From an uncultured Psychrobacter sp. (GTDB taxonomy: Bacteria; Pseudomonadota; Gammaproteobacteria; Pseudomonadales; Moraxellaceae), in contig NZ_CANMAH010000013.1 of NCBI RefSeq assembly GCF_947495825.1, positions 23,940 through 87,939 of the forward strand: 64,000 nt of DNA. The letters run 5' to 3'. The notes beneath the pieces are model-generated. The model was not told the DNA's origin and searched no databases. It saw nothing but the letters and a program-made list of their open reading frames with translations. Every line of letters starts with the position of its first letter. The first letter of the stretch is position 1. Shown piece by piece: positions 8,911 through 18,809 of this stretch. The position numbers and the translations under genes were made by a program.

Positions 8911-10392
8911 TTAGAAAGAACCAAACATCGTACCTAAGATAATGATAGAGGTGACAGCAATGAGCGGAATCACCATGGTGACCATCGCAAGGTTTAGGTA
9001 TGATTGTTTATGGGTCAAGCCGCAAATAGCAAATAACGTGATGACAGCGCCACTATGGGGTAACGTATCAAGACCACCTGCTGCCATAACCGCCACACGG
9101 TGCATAAGCTCTGGATCAATTCCAGCTTCTACCGCCATTCTTAAATAATCGTCACCGAGCGTCGATAGGGCGATACTCAAACCACCAGATGATGAACCTG
9201 TAATACCAGCAAGCGTGGTCATGGCCACGGCTTCTGAGATAAGCGGATTATCAGGGCTTAGATTTAAGATATTGTCACGAATGATAAGAAAACCTGCCAA
9301 TGATGCAATCACCGCACCGTAGCCAACTTCTGATGCGGTATTAAAAATCGGTAACATCGAATCATAAGTACCACGGTTGATGGTTTTTTGTAGGTTATTC
9401 CAATGACCGATACGCAGTACAATCAATACTATACAGGCTACGACTAACGAGATAATAATTGACCAAAGGCCAAGTGAACCATCGATATTTAAGTCTGGGA
9501 ACTGAGCTTGCAAGCCGCTAAAGTCTAATGACGGAAAAACAGCATAAGTAAGTAATGCGTTTAAAGCAATGACCAATACCAGCGGAATCATAGCGATGGC
9601 AAATGAGGTTTGGTGCGTGTTCTGCATAGCGCTTGACGTTGCTAAATTACTTTTAGCGATGTTGTTTTGTGCAGTATTGTTTGTCGTGTCACCTGCAGGC
9701 TCTTTTTTAGCATCGATACCGCCGACACCCACGTCATCATCATGCTGACCGTAGCCTTCACCTGCAGCATTGGCCTTACTAGCCCGCGACTGCAACCACA
9801 ACCACCCACCAATGAACATGATCGTACCGCCGATAATACCTAAGATAGGCGCTGCAAAGACGTTGGTATTATAATAAGGAATCGGAATGGCATTTTGAAT
9901 GGCAGGCGTGCCTGGTAATGCTGTCATGGTGAAAGTGAATGAGCCCAATGCAATCGCTGCCGGAATCAAACGTTTAGGAATATCAGCGGCTTTGAATAAG
10001 TCTTTTGCGATTGGATAAATGGCAAACGCTACGACGAATAACGAGACGCCACCGTAAGTTAAAATGGCACAAACCAAAATAACGGCCAAAATGGCTTTAC
10101 TGGCACCGAGCTTTTCGACCACGGTATTGGCAATCGCTGTCGCTGCGCCAGAGTCTGCCATCAACCGTCCAAACAGCGCACCTAATAAGAAGATAGGAAA
10201 GAATTTAAGCAAAAAACCACTTAGTGCACCCATAAACACATCGGTATAAGCGGGAATACTGCTTAAAAAATCACCTGATAAAAAAACCGCTAACGTCGCC
10301 ATAATCGGTGCTAGGATAAGCACTGAATAACCGCGATAAGCAAAAAACATTAATAAAAATAAAGTAATAATGATGGCAAATGTGCTAAACAT
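8911..10392 (-). CDS. GntP-family permease, probable 3-hydroxybutyrate or related acid transporter
   Basis: 493 residues from the ATG at 10392, which follows AAGGAGG; a TTG at 10410 only extends through that ribosome site. About twelve hydrophobic segments and phrases such as GALFGRLMADSGAA, LTYGGVSLFVVAFAIYPIAKDLF, GITGSSSGGLSIALSTL and GGLDTLPHSGAVI place it in the GntP/citrate-type transporter group. A hydrophilic loop of about 50 residues (near 215-265) splits the protein. It is transcribed away from the atoE-CoA-transferase-dehydrogenase operon. That context favours uptake of 3-hydroxybutyrate or another short hydroxy acid over gluconate. The substrate is inferred. Confidence 0.85.
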   Translation of the reverse strand: MFSTFAIIITLFLLMFFAYRGYSVLILAPIMATLAVFLSGDFLSSIPAYTDVFMGALSGFLLKFFPIFLLGALFGRLMADSGAATAIANTVVEKLGASKAILAVILVCAILTYGGVSLFVVAFAIYPIAKDLFKAADIPKRLIPAAIALGSFTFTMTALPGTPAIQNAIPIPYYNTNVFAAPILGIIGGTIMFIGGWLWLQSRASKANAAGEGYGQHDDDVGVGGIDAKKEPAGDTTNNTAQNNIAKSNLATSSAMQNTHQTSFAIAMIPLVLVIALNALLTYAVFPSLDFSGLQAQFPDLNIDGSLGLWSIIISLVVACIVLIVLRIGHWNNLQKTINRGTYDSMLPIFNTASEVGYGAVIASLAGFLIIRDNILNLSPDNPLISEAVAMTTLAGITGSSSGGLSIALSTLGDDYLRMAVEAGIDPELMHRVAVMAAGGLDTLPHSGAVITLFAICGLTHKQSYLNLAMVTMVIPLIAVTSIIILGTMFGSF

Positions 10393-10777
10393 GACCGCCC
10401 TCCTTGGCAAAATTCAGTCAGCGATTATGCAGGGCATATTGATGTAGGTCAATAAAATTAATCAAAATAAGCAATACATAATCTTATATTAAACATAAAT
10501 CTACATTGATAAAGTATTAGCCCACCATATACTGAGCTACTATGCTGACTGGTACACTCTTAACGTTATTATCTAGTCGCTGCAAGAATAATATGTTAAG
10601 TTATTTATATATGATATATCGATATAAAACGTATTAATATAAATATTTGCATATTTGGAAATTCTGTATATTTGGCAATGCAGATAAGCTATCATATTTG
10701 TGACGTGCTTTTGCTAAGCAAAATTTTACTGACAAAAGACTCAAATAACAAACATTGAATCGACAAGGAATGTGGAT
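10393..10777. promoter_or_regulatory. Divergent promoter region of the ketone-body genes
   Basis: 385 bases, very AT-rich, between the divergent GntP-type gene and the atoE-like operon. It holds the palindrome TATATCGATATA (about 10614-10625) and two direct copies of ATATTTGG (10651-10658 and 10668-10675), 17 bases apart. These are candidate binding sites for a regulator that is not encoded nearby. I could not confirm a sigma-54 element. Confidence 0.4.
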
Positions 10778-12118
10778 ATGTTTAATGCCATAACCAATGC
10801 CAGCGTACAACTGGTCAACCGTTATCTGCCATCCCCGTTCGTATTCTCAATTATTTTAACGCTCATTGCCTTTGTGGTTGGTCTTGCTGTTACTGGTCAG
10901 GATATGATCGCTATGGCTGGACATTGGGGCAATGGATTATGGTCGCTACATAGCTTTGCCATGCAAATGGCGCTTATATTAGTGACAGGCTATGCGTTCG
11001 CTAGTGCGCCCTTTATTCAGCGTTTACTGGATAATATTGCCAGCCGTATTCATTCTCCCTCGACCGCTATCATAGTATCGACCTTAGTGGGTTTGGTTGG
11101 TTCATGGATAAATTGGGGATTTGGTCTCATTATTGGTGCTATTTTCGCCAAGTCACTTGCCAAAAAAGTCGCTAACGTTGATTATCCTTTATTGGTAGCC
11201 GCAGCATATTCAGGGTTCGTTATCTGGCATGGCGGCTTTTCAGGATCGATACCGCTAACACTAAGCTCAGGCGGTGATACTTTACTCACGCTATCGGGCA
11301 ATGTCATGACCGAAGCGGTGCCTTTATCACAGACAGTATTTGCTGGTTATAATTTGCTTATTGTTGGTTTGTTAGTTGTAATATTACCTCTGTTAAACCG
11401 TTTTATGCACCCAAAAAATCCTACTGTTATCGACCCCAAGCTTATTAAAAAAGAAGCTTATGTATCGCCTCGTAGAGATACCCCAGCACAAATATTAGAT
11501 GACAGCCGTATAGTCGCTATGGTTCTGCTAGCATTGGCTTTGATGTACTATATCAGTGAGTTTGGCAGCAACGGTTTTAACTTAGGACTCAATATAGTTA
11601 TTGGGTTATTCTTGTTTGTCGGCTTGTTATCGCATGGCACGCTTGAGCGTTACTATCGTGCAGTAAACTCAGGTATAGGCGGTATCACCGGGATTGTATT
11701 ATTGTTTCCGTTTTACGGTGGCATCATGGGGATCATGACGGGAGCAAATGCTGATGGTATCTCTATTAGTACGCAAGTGACCGAATTCTTTGTCAATTCG
11801 GCGTCGGCAGACAGCTTTCCTATCTTTGCATTTTTAAGCGCAGGCTTAGTTAACGTCTTTGTGCCATCGGGCGGCGGTCAGTTTGCTGTGCAAGGGCCTG
11901 TCATGATACCTGCTGGCGTTGAGCTTGGTGTCAAACCAGCAGTAACAGCGATGGCGGTAGCTTGGGGCGATGCATGGACCAATATGATTCAACCATTTTG
12001 GGCATTACCATTATTGGGTATTGCTGGCCTAGATGCTCGAGCTATCATGGGTTATTGCCTCATAGTGCTTGCCGTATCAGGGGCAATTATTATGGGTGTA
12101 TTTTGGTTGGTGGTATAA
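10778..12118 (+). CDS. atoE: Short-chain fatty acid transporter, AtoE type
   Basis: 446 residues from the ATG at 10778, 7 bases after AAGGAA; the in-frame GTG at 10772 is too close to that site. The protein is highly hydrophobic with about twelve membrane segments. It has family phrases such as RYLPSPFVFSIILT, SWINWGFGLIIGAI, WHGGFSGSIPLTL, FVPSGGGQFAVQGPV and AWGDAWTNMIQPFWALPLLGIAGL. AtoE imports acetoacetate, butyrate and similar acids. It is the first gene of an operon with the two CoA-transferase subunits and the dehydrogenase, so uptake and activation are encoded together. Confidence 0.9.
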   Translation: MFNAITNASVQLVNRYLPSPFVFSIILTLIAFVVGLAVTGQDMIAMAGHWGNGLWSLHSFAMQMALILVTGYAFASAPFIQRLLDNIASRIHSPSTAIIVSTLVGLVGSWINWGFGLIIGAIFAKSLAKKVANVDYPLLVAAAYSGFVIWHGGFSGSIPLTLSSGGDTLLTLSGNVMTEAVPLSQTVFAGYNLLIVGLLVVILPLLNRFMHPKNPTVIDPKLIKKEAYVSPRRDTPAQILDDSRIVAMVLLALALMYYISEFGSNGFNLGLNIVIGLFLFVGLLSHGTLERYYRAVNSGIGGITGIVLLFPFYGGIMGIMTGANADGISISTQVTEFFVNSASADSFPIFAFLSAGLVNVFVPSGGGQFAVQGPVMIPAGVELGVKPAVTAMAVAWGDAWTNMIQPFWALPLLGIAGLDARAIMGYCLIVLAVSGAIIMGVFWLVV

Positions 12119-12245
12119 CGAAAGTGGTGTGTAAACACGTATAAAAGGTAAAAAATAACAAACTTAGTGCAATCAGTTAAAAGTAACAATAGAACGGATG
12201 CGTAATGAATATAGATTATTTAAATAATAAACATAGGAGATAACC

Positions 12246-12959
12246 ATGAGTCAATCAAAAGTATATAGTAGTGCAGAAGAAGCATTAAAAGGTGTCGTGG
12301 ATGATGAGCAAACTCTTGCTATCGGCGGTTTCGGTCTGTGCGGTATTCCAGAAGTGCTAATCGAAGCACTGCGTGATAGCGGAGTTAAGGATTTAACCTG
12401 CATTAGCAACAATGCAGGCGTTGATGACTTTGGCTTAGGATTGCTATTGCAAACTCGTCAAATCAAAAAGATGATCTCGTCCTATGTCGGTGAAAATAAG
12501 GAGTTTGAGCGTCAGTACTTAGCAGGCGAATTAGAAGTTGAGCTGACCCCGCAAGGTACATTGGCTGAAAAGCTACGTTCAGGCGGCGCGGGTATTCCTG
12601 CGTTCTATACTGCTACTGGTGTCGGTACACTCGTCGCAGAAGGTAAAGAGACGCGTGATTTTGATGGTCGCACATATGTACTTGAGCATACATTGCGTGC
12701 TGATGTAGCGCTAATTAAAGCACAAAAAGCAGATAAGTCAGGCAACTTAATATTTAACAAAACCGCTCGTAACTTTAATCCAGACTGTGCTATGGCTGGC
12801 AAGATTACGATTGTTGAAGTCGAAGAAATCGTGGAGACGGGCGCGCTTGACCCTAATGAAGTCCACCTACCTGGTATCTATGTGCAGCGTATTGTATTGA
12901 ATAGCAATCCTGAAAAGCGTATCGAGAAAACGACCACTAAGGCAGTTGAAGGCGCTTAG
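12246..12959 (+). CDS. 3-oxoacid CoA-transferase, subunit A
   Basis: A 237-residue alpha subunit with [11 protein letters not shown] near residues 27-37 and the family phrases [17 protein letters not shown] and [16 protein letters not shown]. With subunit B it moves CoA from succinyl-CoA (SCOT) or acetyl-CoA onto acetoacetate in the cytoplasm. Whether it is scoA-like or atoD-like cannot be settled by eye; the ketone-body context and length favour the SCOT type. The start is ATG behind AGGAGA. Subunit B follows after 61 bases. Confidence 0.92.
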   Translation: MSQSKVYSSAEEALKGVVDDEQTLAIGGFGLCGIPEVLIEALRDSGVKDLTCISNNAGVDDFGLGLLLQTRQIKKMISSYVGENKEFERQYLAGELEVELTPQGTLAEKLRSGGAGIPAFYTATGVGTLVAEGKETRDFDGRTYVLEHTLRADVALIKAQKADKSGNLIFNKTARNFNPDCAMAGKITIVEVEEIVETGALDPNEVHLPGIYVQRIVLNSNPEKRIEKTTTKAVEGA

Positions 12960-13020
12960 ATAAAAATTTTTTAAAAGATAAAATCAATAATAGAATATCG
13001 TAAAAAATAAGGAAAGTAAC

Positions 13021-13650
13021 ATGGCATGGACAAGAGAACAGATGGCGCAGCGTGCTGCAAAAGAATTACAAGATGGTTACTATGTGAACTTAGGGATTGG
13101 TCTGCCAACCCTAGTAGCCAACTATATTCCTGAAGGTATGGACGTTTGGCTACAATCAGAAAACGGCCTATTAGGTATTGGTGAGTTTCCAACTGCTGAA
13201 AATGTCGATGCTGACTTGATTAATGCTGGTAAACAAACAGTAACCGCAGAGCCGGGTGCCAGTTATTTTGGTAGTTCAGAGTCATTTGCCATGATTCGTG
13301 GCGGTCATGTCAATCTGGCAATATTGGGCGCGATGGAAGTCTCAGAGCAGGGCGATCTTGCTAATTGGATGATTCCTAAAAAAATGGTTAAAGGCATGGG
13401 CGGTGCCATGGATTTGGTCGCTGGCGTGCAGCGTGTGATTGTACTGATGGAACAAGTGAACAAACATGGCGATCCAAAAATCCTTGCCAATTGCGAGCTG
13501 CCATTAACCGGTAAAGGAGTAGTGGATCGTATTATTACCGAGCTTGCGGTATTAGATGTCACGGATAACGGCTTGAAGCTGGTCGAACTAGCAGACGGTG
13601 TGAGCTTTGATGAGCTGCAAGAAAAGACGCCAGTGAGTATTACTCAGTAA
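13021..13650 (+). CDS. 3-oxoacid CoA-transferase, subunit B
   Basis: A 209-residue beta subunit. The catalytic glutamate is E47 in SENGLLGIG, which forms the glutamyl-CoA intermediate in this family. Other typical phrases are [31 protein letters not shown] and [19 protein letters not shown]. It pairs with the subunit A gene just upstream. The ATG has AAGGAAAG before it. A 65-base gap then leads to the dehydrogenase, consistent with one transcript. Confidence 0.93.
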   Translation: MAWTREQMAQRAAKELQDGYYVNLGIGLPTLVANYIPEGMDVWLQSENGLLGIGEFPTAENVDADLINAGKQTVTAEPGASYFGSSESFAMIRGGHVNLAILGAMEVSEQGDLANWMIPKKMVKGMGGAMDLVAGVQRVIVLMEQVNKHGDPKILANCELPLTGKGVVDRIITELAVLDVTDNGLKLVELADGVSFDELQEKTPVSITQ

Positions 13651-13715
13651 TTATGGTGCATAAATATATCTAGCACAGGCTTTCAAATAAGCTATTTGAT
13701 AAAGGAATATAGAAT

Positions 13716-14516
13716 ATGGCGACCGAATTACAGCAAGATCTGACAGGTAAAGTGGCGTTGGTCACAGGCTCTGCAAGTGGTATTGGACGCGATATCGCTG
13801 AGACTTACGCCAAAGCAGGGGCCGCGGTTGGTATTGCAGACATTAATCTTGAAGCGGCGCAGCAAACGGTTGATGCCATCGAAGCGGCTGGCGGACGTGC
13901 TCTTGCGATTGCTATGGATGTTACCTCAGAAGGTGCCGTAAATGATGGCGTACAACAGCTAGTCGATACCTTTGGTGGTATTGATATTCTCGTCTCTAAT
14001 GCCGGTATTCAGATCATTGATCCGATCAGTAAAATGGCGTTTGATGATTGGAAAAAAATGCTGGCCATTCATTTGGACGGGGCCTTTTTGACTACCAAAG
14101 CTGCTGTACAACATATGTATAAAGACGATAAAGGTGGTACAGTCATTTATATGGGCTCAGTACACTCGCACGAAGCCTCACTTTACAAAGCGCCCTATGT
14201 GACTGCAAAGCATGGGCTACTAGGGCTATGTCGTGTGCTAGCTAAAGAAGGCGCAGCTCATAACGTACGCTCGCACGTGGTTTGTCCAGGATTTGTCAAA
14301 ACACCGTTGGTAGAAAAACAAATCCCTGAGCAAGCGGCTGAAAAAGGTATCAGTGAAGAGGAAGTCGTTAACGATATTATGCTGGTCAATACAGTCGATA
14401 AAGAGTTTACTACTGTCGACGATATTGCTCAGTTAGCGCTATTTTTAGCAGCGTTCCCGAGCAATGTATTTACGGGACAATCCATCGTTGCCAGTCATGG
14501 CTGGTTTATGAACTAA
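13716..14516 (+). CDS. 3-hydroxybutyrate dehydrogenase (SDR family)
   Basis: 266 residues of a classical short-chain dehydrogenase: the NAD-binding TGSASGIG near residues 16-23, SNAG near 91-94, catalytic serine in GSVHS and Tyr-x3-Lys in YVTAKHG. The HSHEAS and [19 protein letters not shown] regions are characteristic of bacterial D-3-hydroxybutyrate dehydrogenases. It interconverts 3-hydroxybutyrate and acetoacetate, feeding the CoA-transferase encoded before it. It is the last gene of the operon and is followed by a strong terminator. No thiolase gene, which would finish the route to acetyl-CoA, is present here. Confidence 0.92.
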   Translation: MATELQQDLTGKVALVTGSASGIGRDIAETYAKAGAAVGIADINLEAAQQTVDAIEAAGGRALAIAMDVTSEGAVNDGVQQLVDTFGGIDILVSNAGIQIIDPISKMAFDDWKKMLAIHLDGAFLTTKAAVQHMYKDDKGGTVIYMGSVHSHEASLYKAPYVTAKHGLLGLCRVLAKEGAAHNVRSHVVCPGFVKTPLVEKQIPEQAAEKGISEEEVVNDIMLVNTVDKEFTTVDDIAQLALFLAAFPSNVFTGQSIVASHGWFMN

Positions 14517-14590
14517 CGGGTTTAATTGGTGGTGTATTTGTTCACTTGCTAATAACAGATCAATCGACTAGCATCTTGTTTGTATGATAT

Positions 14591-14617
14591 AGAGCCAATT
14601 AAATTGGCTCTTTTTTT
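14591..14617 (+). terminator. Rho-independent terminator of the ketone-body operon
   Basis: AGAGCCAAT and ATTGGCTCT form a 9-bp stem with a 3-nt loop followed by TTTTTT, 75 bases past the dehydrogenase stop. Confidence 0.9.
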
Positions 14618-14657
14618 ATTAGTGCTGTTATCAACTTAGGTTGCACGGAGTAAAGGT

Positions 14658-15995
14658 ATGAACCATGAAGCCTTGGCATTATCATTGAGTATGGCTGCTG
14701 AACAACAGCAGTTTAGACAAGCGGTGCTTCAGGTGCAGGACTTGCGACCTATCGATATCGCTGATGTGCTTGCACTTATGGAGTCTAAGCTTGCTTGGCA
14801 ATTGTTACAGCGCTTATCTAATCGTTCTACCATTTTTTCTTATCTAGAGCCTGATGTTCAGGTTGCTATGGCGCATGAGTTTCCTCGAGATACTATGGCG
14901 ATATTGGTGGGAGAGATGCCCGCTGATGAACGCACTGATTTATATAAACATCTAAACCAAGATCAACGTGATGCTTTACTTCCAGCGTTAGCACAGGCGC
15001 AGCGTGAAGATATTCGTAAACTAGCAGCTTATGAAGAGCGCACTGCTGGTGCTTTGATGACGTCAGATTATGCAACTTTAGCGGCCCAAACGACGGTTAA
15101 CGAAGCTTTAGATACGCTACGTTTGGAAGCGCCTGATGCCGAGACCATCTATCATGCTTATGTGATTGACGGTGAACGCAAGTTGTTGGGCGTTGTGTCG
15201 TTAAGAGTGTTGATTTTGGCGTCACCTAATCAGGCTATTGCAGACATAATGATGAGTACTGTGGTGTCTTGCCATGTCTATGACGATCAAGAAACGGTCG
15301 CTAAAACCATCGCACGTTATGACTTGATTGCTTTGCCAATTATTGATAACAATGGCGCTTTGGTAGGCATTGTCACCCACGATGATGCGATGGACGTCGC
15401 AAGTGACGAAGCCACTGATGACTTTCATAAGTCAGGTGGTGTCTCGACTATGGTAGGCAAGCTAAAAGACGTTAGCATTCGGGTACTGTATCGTAAGCGT
15501 GTGTTTTGGTTGGTGTTCTTAGTATTTGGAAACTTACTATCAGGATTGAGCATCTCAAATTTTGAAGAGGTCATTGCGGCCAATCTGGTACTGGTGTTTT
15601 TCTTACCATTACTGGTTGATAGCGGTGGTAACGCAGGGTCTCAGTCTGCAACCTTGATGGTGCGTGCTTTAGCGACTGGTGATGTAGTCATGCGTGACTG
15701 GTTTTCACTATTGGCCCGAGAAGCTTTGGTTGCGCTTATGCTTGGTGCCACGATGGCAGTTGCTATCTCCATTATTGGTTACGTGCGCGGCGATGCTGTA
15801 GTCTCTTTGGTGCTTGCGCTGAGTATGATGTCCGTAGTTATGATTGGCTGCGTGATAGGTATGAGTCTTCCTTTTGTGCTTAATAAATTAGGCTTTGACC
15901 CTGCCACCGCTAGTGCGCCCTTGATTACCTCAGTATGTGATGCTTCAGGCGTACTGATTTATCTATTTATTGCTGCGCAATTTTTAGCTATTTAG
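14658..15995 (+). CDS. mgtE: Magnesium transporter MgtE
   Basis: 445 residues with the MgtE order: an N-terminal helical superhelix (1-125), a CBS pair (about 130-255) that senses cytoplasmic Mg2+, and a membrane part of about five helices (275-445). The pore signature LPLLVDSGGNAGSQSATL is intact, as is the terminal ASAPLITSVCDASGVLIYLF. It is a channel-like Mg2+ importer of the inner membrane. The gene has its own ribosome site and follows a strong terminator, so it is probably transcribed alone. Confidence 0.95.
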   Translation: MNHEALALSLSMAAEQQQFRQAVLQVQDLRPIDIADVLALMESKLAWQLLQRLSNRSTIFSYLEPDVQVAMAHEFPRDTMAILVGEMPADERTDLYKHLNQDQRDALLPALAQAQREDIRKLAAYEERTAGALMTSDYATLAAQTTVNEALDTLRLEAPDAETIYHAYVIDGERKLLGVVSLRVLILASPNQAIADIMMSTVVSCHVYDDQETVAKTIARYDLIALPIIDNNGALVGIVTHDDAMDVASDEATDDFHKSGGVSTMVGKLKDVSIRVLYRKRVFWLVFLVFGNLLSGLSISNFEEVIAANLVLVFFLPLLVDSGGNAGSQSATLMVRALATGDVVMRDWFSLLAREALVALMLGATMAVAISIIGYVRGDAVVSLVLALSMMSVVMIGCVIGMSLPFVLNKLGFDPATASAPLITSVCDASGVLIYLFIAAQFLAI

Positions 15996-16239
15996 CAAGG
16001 TAAGCACAGATACTACAAACATCGTTACCAATTATTGGAAGCAAATGGCAAGATAGATGAACCGCTCAAGGCTTCGTTCTATTAGCGTTGTGATTTTTTT
16101 ATACTTGTAATTGAGCTACACTGTCACGATAAAAGGTTTGGCTAAAAAGCTCATGGACTATATGATTTGCCACATCTACGGCAGTATTAACTGAGTTTTT
16201 TACCATGTCCACCCACTTTTATAGGCGGTAATAGCAGCT

Positions 16240-17457
16240 ATGTTTAACTTTATAAAAAAAATAACGTCAGAAAAACCTGAGACCCCCGAGCAGCAGGCAG
16301 AACGTGATAGTGCAGTAGACAAAGTGTTGCTGGGTTATGAAGTAGGTACTGTCAGCATTGCTACTATGATAACAGGGCTTGAGCGCGACGGTGATCAGCT
16401 CACCTTAGACTTACGTCTACCAGCAGATAGCGATCCTGAACTGATTCAACAAGAGCTTAGACAACGCCTGCACCCGCACGGTATCAAAACCATTCATATG
16501 AATGTCCGTCTGCCTGCATCAGCTAAAGGTGCCGGAGCAAATTTACCAAAACAGATGCCAAAGACAACAGATGCAATGGCTAAGCAAGATAAGCCAAGCG
16601 AGCAGGCAAATACAGACAGCGAACCACCAATAACGAAAGCTGCACCGACCCAAGCATCACTAGCAGCACATCCACGTATTCGCCATATTATCGTGGTAGC
16701 GTCAGGCAAGGGCGGCGTCGGTAAATCTACCACTACTGTTAATATTGCTTTGGCTTTACAAAAGCTTGGCAACCGTGTTGGCGTACTTGATGCCGATATC
16801 TATGGCCCTAGTATGCCAACGATGCTAGGCGTTGCTGATGTAAAGCCGCAATTGGAAAACGAGCAGTTCGTTCCAGTTGATGCGCATGGTTTAGCGATGC
16901 TATCTATAGGCAGTTTGCTTGATAGTGACAATACGCCCGTCGCTTGGCGCGGACCAAAAGCCACTGGTGCGCTCATGCAGCTATACAACCAAACCAACTG
17001 GCCGCAGCTTGACTATTTGGTCATTGATATGCCACCAGGCACGGGTGATATTCAACTGACGCTTGCACAGCGTATTCCAGTGACTGGCGCAGTGATTGTG
17101 ACGACGCCGCAGCATATCGCCTTACTCGACGCGCAAAAAGGCGTTGAGATGTTTAACAAAACCAATATTCCAGTACTTGGTGTGGTGGAAAATATGGCAT
17201 TGCATACGTGTAGCAACTGTCATCATACTGAAGCTATCTTTGGTATTGGTGGCGGTGAGCTTATCGCTGAGCAATATCACGTGCCCTTATTGGGTCAGCT
17301 GCCACTTGCCAGCGGTATTCGTGCGCAAGTAGATAAAGGTGAACCAAGCGTTTTGGCTAATGATGAGTTTGCATCTTATTATCTAAACGTTGCTAAGAAT
17401 ATCGAAGCCAATATTAATAAGTTTGCTAAGCCTGTCGATGATAAGCGTATTTTTTAA
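16240..17457 (+). CDS. mrp: Mrp/ApbC family iron-sulfur cluster carrier ATPase
   Basis: 405 residues. An N-terminal MIP18-like (DUF59) segment of about 90 residues is followed by a variable Ala/Pro/Gln linker (95-150) and a P-loop NTPase with the deviant Walker A SGKGGVGKST near residues 154-163. The phrase DADIYGPSMPTMLG is typical. The CSNC pair near residue 325 would bridge a [4Fe-4S] cluster between two subunits. It delivers Fe-S clusters to cytoplasmic apoproteins. It precedes dcd, the same order as in other gammaproteobacteria, where metG is usually the divergent neighbour. Confidence 0.94.
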   Translation: MFNFIKKITSEKPETPEQQAERDSAVDKVLLGYEVGTVSIATMITGLERDGDQLTLDLRLPADSDPELIQQELRQRLHPHGIKTIHMNVRLPASAKGAGANLPKQMPKTTDAMAKQDKPSEQANTDSEPPITKAAPTQASLAAHPRIRHIIVVASGKGGVGKSTTTVNIALALQKLGNRVGVLDADIYGPSMPTMLGVADVKPQLENEQFVPVDAHGLAMLSIGSLLDSDNTPVAWRGPKATGALMQLYNQTNWPQLDYLVIDMPPGTGDIQLTLAQRIPVTGAVIVTTPQHIALLDAQKGVEMFNKTNIPVLGVVENMALHTCSNCHHTEAIFGIGGGELIAEQYHVPLLGQLPLASGIRAQVDKGEPSVLANDEFASYYLNVAKNIEANINKFAKPVDDKRIF

Positions 17458-17538
17458 TCGACAACTAAGTTAAGTAAGATTAAAAAAGTCAGCTTAAGCA
17501 ATTTTATGATTACTCTGTAAATTGATCTATCAATTCCG

Positions 17539-17544
17539 TATAAT
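17539..17544 (+). promoter_or_regulatory. Candidate -10 box of dcd
   Basis: A perfect TATAAT lies 30 bases before the dcd ATG. The matching -35 (TGTAAA at 17516-17521, 17-bp spacing) is weak, so this is a tentative call. Confidence 0.35.
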
Positions 17545-17574
17545 CGTCGCTATTAAAAATTTTGAGGAATAACA

Positions 17575-18150
17575 ATGTCTATCAAGTCTGACCGCTGGAT
17601 TCGTAAAATGGCCGAAGAGCATGGCATGATTGAGCCATATGAGGCGGGTCAAGTACGCTTTAATGATGCAGGCGAGCGTCTGGTTAGCTACGGTACTTCA
17701 AGCTATGGTTATGATGTGCGGTGTGCACCTGAATTTAAAGTTTTTACTAACGTCCATTCAGTAGTTGTTGACCCTAAGAACTTTGATGAAAAAAGTTTTA
17801 TCGATATCGTTGGTGATGAGTGCATTATTCCGCCAAACTCTTTTGCATTGGCACGTACGATGGAGTATTTCCGTATTCCACGTGATGTATTGACTATATG
17901 TCTTGGTAAATCAACTTATGCGCGCTGCGGTATCATCGTCAATGTGACGCCGCTTGAGCCTGAGTGGGAAGGGCACGTCACTTTAGAGTTTAGTAATACC
18001 ACCAATTTACCTGCGCGTATTTATGCGGGTGAAGGTGTGGCACAAATGCTGTTCTTCCAAAGTGATGCGGATGACGTCTGCGAGACCAGCTATAAAGATC
18101 GTGGCGGCAAGTATCAGGGTCAACGCGGTGTTACGTTACCGAGGACCTAA
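17575..18150 (+). CDS. dcd: dCTP deaminase
   Basis: A 191-residue protein with family phrases [74 protein letters not shown] (broken here across several blocks) and a C-terminal [14 protein letters not shown]. The catalytic glutamate is in the PLEPEWEGH stretch. It deaminates dCTP to dUTP to supply thymidylate synthesis. The ATG is preceded by GAGGAA. It ends at a bidirectional terminator shared with the convergent sspB. Confidence 0.96.
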   Translation: MSIKSDRWIRKMAEEHGMIEPYEAGQVRFNDAGERLVSYGTSSYGYDVRCAPEFKVFTNVHSVVVDPKNFDEKSFIDIVGDECIIPPNSFALARTMEYFRIPRDVLTICLGKSTYARCGIIVNVTPLEPEWEGHVTLEFSNTTNLPARIYAGEGVAQMLFFQSDADDVCETSYKDRGGKYQGQRGVTLPRT

Positions 18151-18180
18151 TTGGGATCACACATCTTTAAAGAGACATAA

Positions 18181-18217
18181 AAAAGCTGGGCGTATTTTAT
18201 ACGTCCAGCTTTTTTTG
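18181..18217. terminator. Bidirectional terminator between dcd and sspB
   Basis: AAAAAGCTGG pairs with CCAGCTTTTTTT, with inner pairing of ACGT-like bases across an AT-rich loop. A-runs on one side and T-runs on the other suit both convergent genes. Confidence 0.88.
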
Positions 18218-18229
18218 TGTTGCTATTTA

Positions 18230-18667
18230 CTACTTTAAGACTTTTAAACCTGCTTTGTTATCGCGTTTCGGCTTAGCCTCAGTAGACGTGCTCTTTTTGG
18301 ACGTAGCTAAAGAGTCCTCTTCAGGATCATAGTTGTCGTATTCACTTGGGTCAAAAAACATACCTTGTGAGTTTTCCTTAGCATAAATACCCATGACTGC
18401 AGGAAGGGGTATCCAAATCTCTTGTGATACGCCGCCAAAGCGTGCGCTAAAGTGAATGTAATCGTTTTCCATGCTCATATTGCCAGTAGCACGGCTAGCG
18501 ATATTTAGTACGATACGACCATCCTGTACGTGTTCGGTTGGTATTTGCACGTTTTTGGCAGTAGCATCAACCATTAAATACGGTGTCAGGGCGTTGTCTT
18601 CTATCCATTGATATAGCGCACGCACCATATAGGGACGAGTTGGGGTGATAGATATGGTTTCGCTCAT
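18230..18667 (-). CDS. sspB: ClpXP protease specificity-enhancing factor SspB
   Basis: 145 residues with the SspB start (TPTRPYMVRALYQWIEDNALTPYLMVDA) and core (GRIVLNIASRATGNM, IHFSARFGGVSQEIWIPLPAVMGIYAKENSQGM). The C-terminal tail is charged and ends in GLKVLK, like the ClpX-binding tail of other SspB proteins. It ties SsrA-tagged peptides to ClpXP. The gene follows sspA after 142 bases, the usual sspA-sspB order. Confidence 0.95.
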   Translation of the reverse strand: MSETISITPTRPYMVRALYQWIEDNALTPYLMVDATAKNVQIPTEHVQDGRIVLNIASRATGNMSMENDYIHFSARFGGVSQEIWIPLPAVMGIYAKENSQGMFFDPSEYDNYDPEEDSLATSKKSTSTEAKPKRDNKAGLKVLK

Positions 18668-18809
18668 CTGATGATTTCCTATATTCTGTGGTCTTTAATT
18701 AGTAAGGGTATTTCATATAGCTTTTAGCTAACGGATAGCAATGAATTATTTTTGCTTAGTTTATATTAGGCTAGTTGCTATTTTAGGATAGCGGTATAGA
18801 GTTGTCTAA

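Noticed and set aside
10680..10730. A sigma-54 promoter ahead of the atoE-like gene
   Set aside because: TGAC and TTGC blocks are present but the spacing is wrong and the GG of the -24 element is missing.
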